This document shows, one piece after another, positions 15,901-26,176 of a stretch of 64,000 nucleotides of DNA. Position numbers and translations under genes: made by a program. The stretch's first letter is position 1. Each line of letters starts with the position of its first letter. Source of the stretch: Peribolospora baueri (lineage: Eukaryota > Basidiomycota > Peribolosporomycetes > Peribolosporales > Peribolosporaceae); assembly GCA_029717555.1 (NCBI GenBank), contig JAMDHS010000035.1, positions 62,001 to 126,000 on the forward strand, given 5' to 3'. The notes beneath the pieces are model-generated. The model saw only the letters and a program-made list of their open reading frames with translations, did no database searches and was not told the origin of the DNA.

Positions 15901-18900
15901 TCCGCGTTCACTTCTCGAGGTCGAGGGCGAAAACCACGCCATGAGCTCGCTCCGTCCTCTGGCCGTCGTCAATTGGAGCCTCTTTCTGACGCCGAAACAG
16001 CGATTATACCCATCGAAGGCGTCGGCGCGCTGGGAAAGAGGAGCAAAGACTCCGTCGCCGCTATCGTGGACAATTTTCTGCGGCGTTCAGCCTCGTTGAC
16101 TGTTGAGGCGCTCGAAAGGGGCCAGGGTCATCAAAAGAGGCACAGCCGCCGAGCCTCTTCCAGGCAAGGCTTCGAATGCGCCGTAGCTCTTGAAAGGGGC
16201 GAAGGGACAGAGGCTAGGAAAGCTCTCCAGGCTTTTGTCGCATCTCGAACTCGAGCGAACGGCGGGGACGGCGGAAGCAGTCTGGTCAGCGGTAATCATA
16301 TCGGGCCTGATGACAGTGCCTCGCGGCGGTACGCGTGGTTGGGCAAGTGGAGAAGCGACAGTCGTTCGAAGGAGGCGTCCGGTACCCAACCTCCCTCGGA
16401 TGACGAAGGTGACAGTTCGTCCGCGCGCACGGCCGTGGCCGAAGAAGATGACATGTCCTGGCTCCCCAAGAACAAGAGCACAGTATCCAAGGCGTGGCAG
16501 GTCTTTGTTTACTGCGCGTACGTTTGGGCCACCCAACTCTTGGCCTCAGGATATGTGAGTGTGTTCATCGGTTAGCACCTTCAGGGTTCCTCTGGAAACT
16601 CCTGTTTGACCGTTACATTTTCTCCAACGTCACAGACGTCCTCACTTGCCCCCATCCTTAAAGACGTCGGCGGGGATCCAGTGGCCGCAGCGCTGGGCGT
16701 CCAAGTCTTCGACGGTGCTCAAGGTATAGGGATGGTGCTTGCTCCCGCCTTCTCAGTCTATGGCCGTCGCCGGCTCTTCATGGCCTGCCTTTCTTTGCAG
16801 ATTACCACGGTCATGGTAACAGGTTTCAGCCGCGAAGTCTGGGTTCTCCTGCTCGGCCGCGCCCTCACTGGCTTGGCCACTGGAGGAACGATTATAGACT
16901 CCATTGCCATCGTGTCTGATCTTTTCGTAGGCTGGGGAGGTAGAACAATCGCCGCAGCTGCGTTGTTCCTCTCGCTGGCACTGGGCCAGTTGCTTGGTCC
17001 GCTTGCGGCGAGCATCGTCTTGTCTTTGCTGCCTTGGTAAGAAGTCACGGTAGCTCATGCCTTCGGTAGATTGTGCGCTTATTTCCAGATTTCCATTTTT
17101 GGAAATGTGCGACAGGCGCTGGCTGTATTGGATCTTCTTCATTGTGGCCTTTGCGACCCTCTTGATTTACGGCTTCACTTGTCCGGAGTCCGCTACTTTT
17201 CGGCTTCAAATGGACCAAGCTCGCGAACTTAGGAGGCTTGGCAGGCCAGTTGAAGAGAATTGGCCTACCTTGCACATATTTTTGGTTTTTCTCTGCCGCC
17301 CATATAGTGAGTGCCTTCGTCTGAAGCCATGCGTTTTCGACTCCTCGCATCGGTTTGATCTCACATGCCCAATTTGTCACGTTCATCCCCGCAGAGATGT
17401 TTTTCACGCATGCCGCATTGCCGTTGACAACTATATTTTGCGTGGCCCTTACAGTTGTGTTTGCGCTGACCATATCTGCGTTGTCCCAGTATCTGGTTAC
17501 AGGCGCGGGTCTGGACGAGGCGAGCGCGCAGATGGCAAGCACTATCTGCCTAGCAGGAGGAGCGGCGTTTGCCGGATTCGCGCTGACAGTGACACGTCAA
17601 GGTATCTGGACGCGACGAATTTCGGCAAAGGGAGGCAAGCGCGTCGACTACGTTCCAACAGAGGCGGACAAAAACGTCGAAGAACCGTGTCGCTGGGCGT
17701 TTGTCGGCGGCGTCATTTTCTGTGTTTGTGAGCGAGGAACCACGTTGTCTATGTGAGACGGCTACACACGGGACTGACGCTTTCGACCTGTTTACCACTC
17801 CTTTACAGCCTTATATACTCTCGCTCTGACCGCCAACCCGGCCTTCAGCTGGGTCTTCCCGCTGCTGGCGACTGTCGGTGTGGGAGGAGGCCTCATCATC
17901 GCCCTCCTGAGCTCGTTCATCTACCTTTTCGACATTTACGCACCAACGGAGCCTTACAGTCGAGACCGATGGCTAGAGGAGACGGCGGGCGTCCAAGGGA
18001 CCGATAAGTACACCGCCCGCTCTCCGGCCAGGGGAGGCCTCGAAGGAGCGTTCCAGGGACGCATGGAAGTCGTTGTTAGCGAGGCCAAGCTCGGTGAGGA
18101 GAGCATTGTGACCGGCCGGTGGGGTACTGAGTGGGCCATATCGGGCATAGCAGTGGCGTTGTCGAATGTGATCAACTGGGCGGTCATGGCCCCTGCTGCG
18201 ACTGAAAAAGGTGAGCAGTTCGAATCTTCCTCGTTCGTGTTTCGTCCAGCCTACGCCTTCTTCCAATAACGCGTCCCAACTCTTTTCTTTTCCATGCAGT
18301 CTACCTGCGAGCAAACTTCCAGCTGTTCACCGTCGTCTGCGCCTCGGTGGCCGTTCCCTTCCTGCTCGTTCCTCTCATCCTCGTCCGGACTGGCCCGAGC
18401 CTTCGCCGGTGGGCATGGGCCCGGGAGCATCGCGGGTACATGCCGGTGAAGTCTCGCTTCAGCACCGACAGCAGCAGTAGCAGCGATGCGACGATCCGGC
18501 CTGAATCCCTCCGCCTTGGCCGCAGAAAAGCTAGCGACCATGCCCATGGACGCCGAAAGGGTGGACTTGGCTCGCTGTTGGCTTCAAGAGGACGGAGGGA
18601 AGAAGATGACGGCTACGCGGGAGAATTGGCGGGTTTCGCAGTCGAACAACAGGAAGGCCGTCTAGGGCAAAAACTAGTAGGCTCCCTGCAAGGCCACAGG
18701 CCCGCCCCGCTCGACCTCCGAAACGAGCTTAGCAGGGATGGCTTTGCCCCGCCGCCCGAGAAAGACTATGATCCGGAGCGAACACTACGAGCGGGCGCGT
18801 CGTCGCGCGGCTTCCCCTCTCCGAGATCTCCATTCTATCCCATCGTGTTGGGCGGGCGCGATTTGGGCAAACAAGACACGCTTTTGAAGGAGAAGCAAGA

Positions 18901-19021
18901 GGCGGACGACGGAAAAGCGCATTCGGACGAGTCGAGCAGGACTGAGCGCGTGATGAGGTGGTTGGACCGCGCGAGGAAGGAGGCAGCAGATCCGTTACTT
19001 CGGAGTGACCCCAGGGAATAG
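12943..19021 (+). CDS. MFS transporter (DHA1-like) with a giant disordered N-terminal extension
   Basis: Six exons: 12943-16554, 16636-17036, 17116-17306, 17395-17727, 17809-18210, 18300-19021. They give 1,886 residues. Residues 1 to about 1,175 are Ser/Pro/Gly-rich and apparently disordered. The first membrane helix (QVFVYCAYVWATQLLASGY) ends exon 1 in the same frame, so extension and transporter are one polypeptide. The rest shows MFS features: GRRRLF after helix 2, a GRALTGLATGG helix, and about 11-12 hydrophobic segments. A charged loop lies near PTEADKNVEE and a cytosolic tail of about 230 residues follows. The fold resembles proton-coupled drug or polyamine exporters of the plasma or vacuolar membrane, but the substrate is unknown. 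Typical relatives have N-termini of 50-200 residues. The start is the first ATG of the open frame and has an A at -3. Confidence 0.85.
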
Positions 19022-19304
19022 CTTTTTTTCGCTTTATGTCTCGTCGAAGTCTTCGTCCTCTTGATTTCCTTGTACCAGTTCAAATGTAAACTAGCTTATG
19101 CAGCCTTGAATCATACTTTTAACCTCCGCTTGCCCTCTCAAACCCGAGATGCCGATAGATGGGACGTCGAAAAACCAACTCGACGGACGTTCAGGAGCAC
19201 GACGGCGATAATATACAATATGTACAATAGAATACAGTGGTGCGCATGAGCAGTGCACTCGGCTGGAGTCGTAGCGGCGACCGCCGGCTGAGCTCGAAAG
19301 CTCA

Positions 19305-20464
19305 TCATTTAAACATCCTCCTACCGGCGCCCACTCCAGCACCGACACCTCTTGCAGCCACCCTTCTCCCAATTCCACCCCCACTACCGCCCACGCCCGT
19401 TCCTACGCCGAAGCCAACACTTGCATCAGAGAGTGGTCCTACACCACCGCCGCCTCTCCCTCGTTGACGGTAGTAGATGCGATGTGCCTCGCGAAGATCT
19501 GCTGGTGTGAGCGGTCCGCTCCGGCCAGAGGCCGCTCGAACGGCACGAGCTTTGCAGAGAAAAGGGAACAAAGTCGGTATCGCCGATTAGAAGAGGCGTG
19601 GGCCGTTGAACAGACGGAGAGAAAAGGCGGACTCACCTCTCTCGACGATCTCCCCAATGAACACCTTTGCAACACCACGGACGACGAGCGTCACATTCTC
19701 ACTGACGGTCTGCGAGACGACGTGGTTGACGAGCTATAGAGAAAAGCAGGGAGAGCAGACCAGACGAAGCGTGGGACGCGAAGAGGAAGCAGCAAAAAAG
19801 GGCACGCGTCCGTAAAAGAACTCATACTCCAGACGCGCACAAGCGATTCCAACTTGCGAGAAGATAGCGACGCGGGGGCTCGCTTACCCGCCGGACGTTG
19901 GCTTTATTGAGCGCGCCTCTTCGATAGGCCTCATACCGCGCTTGCTGTTCCGGGGAGAAATGCTCAAAGAGGACTCTATAAAGCCAGGAAAAGGGGGGCA
20001 TATGAAGAGACGGTAATGGAGTCCGACCTCAGCGAAATGTCGGTCCAGATGACCGGCTGTGCTTTCTCCCATTTCCTTCTCGTTCACCGAGTAACGGCAA
20101 GGACAAGATGGAGACGGAGGAAAGTGAGCAAGGGATCAAACGCCGAGGTGGCTGCAACGCACCGCAAGTCCTCCTTAGCCTGTCTAGCGATTTTCTCTTG
20201 CGCGTCAAAGTCCTCGTCTCCCATCACCACGATTTCCTCCCCCTCCCCTTCAGGATCCCCTTCTGGTTCAGGGTCGTCCTCCCACCCGTCATCATCCCCT
20301 TGGCCTTGGCCTTGCTTCGCAGCCGCGCCCTTGCCTTCGTCCTTGCTCGAAACTTTGCCCTTGCCCTTCCCACCAGCAGGCGTACCGGATCCCGTCCCCT
20401 CCGTGCCCGGAGTTGCCACTGGCCCACCGGGAACGGGGGCGTCTTGAGCCCTCTTCTTCGCCAT
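19305..20464 (-). CDS. TAF11: TFIID subunit TAF11 (histone-fold, hTAFII28-like)
   Basis: Four exons: 20464-20163, 19975-19888, 19733-19637, 19549-19305. The product has 243 residues. TAF11 pairs with TAF13 through a histone fold inside TFIID, the RNA polymerase II promoter-recognition complex. The N-terminal 100 residues are Gly/Lys/acidic and disordered. The histone-fold core then reads VLFEHFSPEQQARYEAYRRG, KANVRRLVNHVVSQTVSENV and VRGVAKVFIGEIVE, closely like yeast and human TAF11. A PLTPADLREAHR helix follows, then a Gly-rich tail. It converges with the MFS gene, leaving a 283-bp gap. A CACGTG lies at 20565-20570, about 100 bp before the start. Confidence 0.88.
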
Positions 20465-20791
20465 GGTCTTAGTACAGATGGAGTTTTCAGGAAGGCGGGA
20501 GAATGGTCTATGTATTGGATAACAGCAGCATGGAGGCTCGCTGCGGCGCTTATAAGGCGGATGTCACGTGCTCCTTCTGCACTACAAGACCCCCGTCTGT
20601 TCTCCTCCCCTGAAGAGCCCCAAATCAAAATTCAAGAATCGCCCAAATGCTCGCTGAGTATGGGGACATGGTTTTAATGGATGAGACGCGCTGAAAGTTC
20701 GAGGCCAAGGTCCATGTATCCTTCCACGCGGACAGAGCGACTGACAGGCCGGCTAACGGACACAAGGCAACGCGCAGTCGGTCCAACGTAT
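20465..20791. promoter_or_regulatory. TAF11 promoter and PRP46 3' region
   Basis: A 327-bp gap between two minus-strand genes. CACGTG at 20565-20570 and a TATAAG-like stretch beside it (20550-20556) lie about 90-105 bp upstream of the TAF11 start. The right part would be the PRP46 3' UTR. Confidence 0.45.
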
Positions 20792-22927
20792 CTACGTCTC
20801 TCGCCAAATCTTGATAGTCTTGTCCGCACCTCCCGTGATAAGACGGCTCCCCGTCTTGTCGAAGGCTAGAAAGCACACGGTTCGAGACGAGGGAGATAAA
20901 CGGACCTGAATCAGCGACCGCGACGGACGGGCGAACCCCGGGAAAGGATCGAAAGAAGAAGGTTAAGATGGTTGACTACTCACTGGAGCAGAAGATGCCC
21001 GCCTCGGCGTCCAACGATCCGGGTTGTGGGATGTCCTCGGCAGACTGGAAGGGAGCGCCCGTCTTGTAGTCCCAGAAGCGCATCGTTCCATTGTCGCCTG
21101 GCGTCAAAAGGACAAAGCAAGCAAGGCCGTCCGTTAGCATCCGCCAACCGTCGCCCCAACTGGTGCCGACTTTGGCCGCAGCACGACAACTCACCGCCAG
21201 AGAAGAGCACTCCATCCTCATTCACGCTAATCGTATTGATGATGGCATCGTGCCCCGAAAAGTTGTGCACGAACATGCCCTCGGGGCATTTCCACTTCTT
21301 GATGTTGTTCCCGCCGGCGGAGCCCGTTGCGAAGCTGAACTCCGTCGGGTGGATGGCGAGCGAGCGGACCGATTTTTTGTGGTGCGTCAGCTGCGTCATC
21401 GTCTTTCCTGCTGCGAGGTCCCAAAGGCTATCCGTCCGGGCAAGATAATAACGAAGCATGTGAAGATTCGAGAAACAGCGATGATCAGCGGGAGCAACTT
21501 GATGTGCTCTCCAACACAGACCGACTCACCGAACTGTGCTGTCCATGCTCCCGGTGATGACCTGCGGATCGCTTTCCTGGCACTTCACGTCCGCAACGGT
21601 TGCAGTATGACCGGTGAGGACGTGAATCTGCGCCTTTGTCCGCATGTCCCATACTCGAGCGCACGCGTCACGTCCACAGGTGACGAGGACGTCTAAGGTC
21701 GGATGCAAGCTGTGGAGTGAAATCGCGTTCAATTGGAAGGCGTGATGCAAGTCAGCATTCAGGTTAGCGTCTTGCGACAGAGTGAATACTTCTCAGACGC
21801 AAAGGAGGAACAGAGGCACTCACTCCAAACCGTAAACGCCACTGAGGTGACCGTGGTAATGCCGAATGACCTTGTTCTGTTCGAGGTCCCAGCACTTCAC
21901 CATCTTGTCCTCCCCGCACGAGAACAAGTACGGATGTCGCGAGCTGACGGCCAGCCCTCGCACTGTAGAAATGTGGCCCGTTAGGGAAAGTTTGAGCTCC
22001 CCTGATGCGAGGTCCCAGATCTAGACGCAAGAGCAGAAATCGGTGAGTGTGATGACAAGGCGGGGAGGAGAACAATGGTCATTCATAGGTAATATGATCG
22101 ACCCACTTTGATGACGCGGTCGCCCGCTCCCGTTGCAAACCATTGGTTCCCAGGCTCGACAGCGACGGATCGCACCCAACCCAAATGACCCGAGATGACA
22201 CGCATGAGCTTCCAAGGGGCGTGATAGTCCGGTTTGACCTGGCGCTGCTCTTTTCGTCGAATGAGTGCCTGAGAAAGCGAACTGCCGCCGGCAGAAGAAC
22301 GGAAGCCACCTGCTGACCGCTCGTCTTTTCGTCGGATGAGAGCTTGAGAAGAAGAAGCATCGCTCTCCGCCGGTCGCGCGCCTCCTCCTGGCGGTCGAGA
22401 CGGTCCGACTTGACCTTGTTGCGCGAGCAATGCAGCAGGCAGATCTCGGAGATGCGAGTATTCGGCGGCAATTTTGGCGTTGAGGCGAGCTTTGACGCTG
22501 CGACACGGTGTGGATTGAGGGAAAGTCACAAGAAAATGTGCTCATGAGAAGGGGGGATCACCCTGAACGAACAGTAGCCCGAGAGCGGCTGGTGGCGGTA
22601 CTTCGCCGCTTCGCGACGGTGCCTCTTCCCATTGACCCTTTCGTTCATCAAAGCCCCAAGCGATCGCTCCTCTCACCTCTTCTCATCCTCCCCCTTTCCA
22701 GGCTCAGCGAACATTTCCCTTGCCCTCTTCACCGACCTGCGGATGAGCTCGTCCATGTTCGGCGCAGGCTGGGCCGTCTGTGAGCCATCCGCGGCTCCGG
22801 CCGCTTCCATCGACAGTGACGCCGTTGCTGGCGGCGCGCGGCCATTTGAAGGAGACGAAGGGGCGACGGCGGCCATCGTGGCGATGTGATTGTTGGGATC
22901 GTTCGTCACGGAAGACTGGCGCTCCAT
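20792..22927 (-). CDS. PRP46: Pre-mRNA splicing factor Prp46/PLRG1, WD40 protein of the Prp19 complex
   Basis: Seven exons: 22927-22677, 22497-22107, 22020-21824, 21709-21530, 21427-21195, 21097-20984, 20865-20792. The product has 479 residues. PLRG1/Prp46 belongs to the Prp19/CDC5L complex that activates the spliceosome in the nucleus. After a disordered N-terminus, seven WD repeats form a propeller. They are marked by [54 protein letters not shown] and IKIWRET at the C-terminus. The preceding [20 protein letters not shown] stretch is typical of the family. An internal ATG about 17 codons in has a better start context and may be the true start. Confidence 0.94.
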
Positions 22928-23321
22928 TCATCCATCCATTCCATCCATACCAGCCGTCCATCGCTTCTCGACAGGCCGATCGCGACGGGGAGCGTGGGAA
23001 GCTGGCCGACTGCGGGAACAATGGGCCGCCTTCGGTGGTCGCGCGGACTGAAATCTATTAAAGCGCGCCTCGCGCGACGAGAAAATACGGCGTGTCGTCC
23101 TCCTCGTCCCTCCACCGACATCACCTGGCTTCAAGTCGACCCGCCAGTCAGTCAGCCGGATCGTATCCCCTTCTCACTCTCCTTCTCTCGCGCTCGCTCC
23201 GTAACCTGGCCTCGCCTGTACATATCCTTCGCGCCTGACGAGCACTCGTCCAGTCAGTCAGTCAGACGAGCAGAAACAGCAGCGGCGGCCGCGGCGGCAG
23301 CATACAGGCATTGCAGACGGG
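22928..23321. promoter_or_regulatory. Bidirectional promoter of PRP46 and TFIIS
   Basis: Only 394 bp separate the start codons of two divergent RNA-processing/transcription genes, so they probably share a promoter. A short CAGT repeat lies near 23251-23265. No TATA box is evident. Confidence 0.6.
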
Positions 23322-25364
23322 ATGGACGCCACAGAGGTCAAACGGTTGGGGAAAGACCTCACAAAGTCGGTCAATGATGGAAAGTACAAGGTTCGTCTCG
23401 CGTGCTGTCACCGCCGACGCGGTCGGGTGATGAATGGCGAGAGATTGGATAGCTAGATGGATGGATGGATAGATGGGCGCTCATCTTGCTGATGTGTATG
23501 CCTCGCACCGCTCATCTCAGGACGCTGGAGCTATCATGGAGACGTTAAAGAAGGGTGTGGTGGCAACGGAGGCTTTCTTGAGGGTGAGTGCGCTTATCTC
23601 ACTGATGGCCGTGACATGGCTCGGTTTGGCTCATTACTCCGGCTTACTCCCTCTTCCCTCTTTCCATCTTCTCTCTACGCCCTCATCGCATGGCTGTCCC
23701 AACAGGACACGAAGATTGGCATCACCGTTGGCAAGCTTCGCAAGCACGAATCGAGAACCGTTTCGGAGGCTGCCAAGGACCTTGTCAAAAAGTGGAGTTC
23801 GGAAGTGAAGAAGGCGCCGGCTAGTAAGAGCAAGGCGGACCATAAAACCGAACGGAATGGTGAGTGCTCAACGCTTTACGTGGATGGTGGGCTATGAGCT
23901 CTTCTTTTCCTGTCCGTGCGACTGCACCGAGGTTGGGATTCGGATCGCATTCACTCAGCCTCCGTCTCCTCACGCGTCGACTCTATAGGTGTTTCGCCTG
24001 CCACCGACTCCCCATCTACCTCCACACCTACCTCTCCAGTCAAAGGCGCCAGCGGTGCGGACGGATTCTCCGGCATTCTACCCGCTCCCATGAAGGACGG
24101 GAAGGTGGACTTCAACTACACCGGCGAGTCGATCCGTGACAGCTGCCTCAAGCTCATATTCCGGGCGCTCGAGCTTGCTGAAGGAACGGGTGAGTGCTCG
24201 GCTTGGCACATGTTTCGCCAGCTTACGGCCTTTTTTAGTCTCGGCGTCGAGGGATGGGATGGGAACCTTCCGGAACAATTGTCGCTCCACGTTTCGTGAT
24301 CCTTAAGGGTCGCGGGGCGTGGAGCGACAAATTGTTTCAGGAGGTCCAGGGCATACATATACCGTTGCGAGCTGTTTCTAACCCTCCCGCCCAATTTTCT
24401 TTTTCTTGCAACGGCTCTAGCAGAGGTAAACCTGCTCTTCAAGCGCGCGGTGGACATTGAAAAAGCCGTCCTCAAACTCAACAAAGAGGAGACCTCGGCG
24501 GCGTACAGGGGTAAGATGCGCAGCCTATATCTCAACCTTAAGGACAAGAGTAACCCGGAACTTCGGAAGAGGGTCATCTCTGGGGAAATCTCATCGATGA
24601 AGCTGGCTACCATGACGCCACAGGTGGGTCTTGAGGGAGGTTTGTTATACGCGATCGATTGGAGATTGTCAGCTGTCGAATGACGCCAGGACACTCGCAT
24701 TTTACCCTGCCCCCTCCTTTTCTCCATACTTTTCTTACGCCCATCGCCGCGGAAAACAGGAAATGGCGTCGGAAGAGCGGCGCCAAGAGGACAAAGAAAT
24801 CAAAATGCAGAACATGTTCAAGTCCGAGGGTGCCACACAGCAGCACGCCGAGACAGGCGCGTTCCGATGTGGGAGGTGCAAGCAGCGGAAAGTGAGTCGC
24901 TGGAGATGGTCTATTGTCCTGCGGGAAGGTGTGCTTTCTCCAGGACGTCACAGCCGCTAGACGACTAGACGAAGCAACGGCGAACGTCGTATATGCAATC
25001 TGACACCTCGTCTTTGGCCTCTTGTTGTTTTCTTTCCTCCGCCTTTTGTTTCCCAGTGCACGTACTTCCAGTTGCAGACTCGTTCAGCCGACGAGCCGAT
25101 GACGGTGAGGTTTCCTTCATAGGCGCGGCTGCTTTGTTCCTTTGTGTATGCGTCCTCGCGTCCTTGGTCGCTGACGTAGCTCTTGTCCTCATCGATCCTG
25201 CATCGTTGTCACCAGACCTTTATCACCTGTGTGAACTGTGGGAACAAGTGGAAGTGAGTGCCCTCTGTTTCCTTCCCTTTTGGTTCAATGTTCCCGTCTC
25301 CGTCCGTCGTCCTCCTGGGCTTCTGACCTAACCCTTCCTGTCTCGGTCGGCTCACAGAGATTGA
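23322..25364 (+). CDS. DST1: Transcription elongation factor TFIIS
   Basis: Nine exons: 23322-23390, 23521-23583, 23706-23859, 23989-24189, 24421-24623, 24760-24891, 25057-25104, 25216-25253, 25358-25364. The product has 304 residues, the standard size. TFIIS rescues backtracked RNA polymerase II by stimulating transcript cleavage. Visible are the N-terminal LW-type domain (residues 1 to about 85), a Ser/Pro linker, the central helical domain (RDSCLKLIFRALEL; KAVLKLNKEETSAAYR; KRVISGEISSMKLATMTPQ) and the C-terminal zinc ribbon. Zinc cysteines are CGRC and CVNC, and the catalytic acidic hairpin is RSADEPMT. The last exon has only 7 bases. If that intron is not removed, a stop at 25255-25257 gives almost the same end (NKWK instead of NKWKD), so either form works. 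Confidence 0.94.
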
Positions 25365-26176
25365 TGGGGAGCGTGGCGCATGTCACGAATGCTTACGCGG
25401 CGAGATGGGCGCTCTCCCGGGAGGATGGACGACGGTGGTTGCAAGGATGATGGGGGACGGCGCGAGGTCGAGAGGCCGATCGATCGATTCGTTGGTTCGC
25501 ATTCCGTAATCGGCAGTGATAGCCATTGAACGTGTACACTATGTTAGTTGATTCCTTTTCCTTTACCTTCTCCCGCCTCTGGCCCGGCCCCTTGCTCGCC
25601 CTCCGGCAGCGGCAAGGAACTTATCTTGAGACATCTCCGGATTTGCGGGCCCGTGTGGGTTCGCATTGACCTAATCTGACCATCCGAGCAATGCGTCATC
25701 GCTGTTGCTATCTTGACTTGGTCCCGCCGCACGGTCCACGCGCCGCAGCCGCAAGCCGTCCCGCAACTATGATCAGTTCCACGTAGAATTGGTTTGGGGC
25801 TGTGCTGCGCTGCCGTCTCGAGACGCCCGCGTTGATGACGACTTGAGCGCGACGACGACGACGACCACCACCACCGACAACTCGTCGCCTCGCCTCTTTT
25901 TCAGTTGTGAACCTGCTCCTCAACCTCAGACCGCTCGGTGCTCCCACTTGCTTCTCTCCTCTTCTCTCGCCTGCGACGGCCCGGCTCTGCATCGCGTCGC
26001 CGCCCGTCGCGTGTGTCTCGGTGCCCGCTTCCACGTCGTCGCCTGCGCACGACGACCGACGGGACAGGCCGCGTCAGCGCCCCGCCATCGAACAGCCTTA
26101 GCCTTGCTCCTCCTCGCCGGGCCCTTTTCCCCTTCTTTTCTCCTCACCACCTCCTCCCCTCCACACACCGCCGACC
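25365..26176. other. Spacer between TFIIS and the tandem-PB1 gene
   Basis: About 0.8 kb holding the TFIIS 3' UTR and the next promoter. From about 25900 to 26176 it is pyrimidine-rich and AT-poor, suggesting the 5' leader of the gene at 26177. A short trinucleotide run of ACG/ACC type lies near 25845-25880. No gene is supported. Confidence 0.5.
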
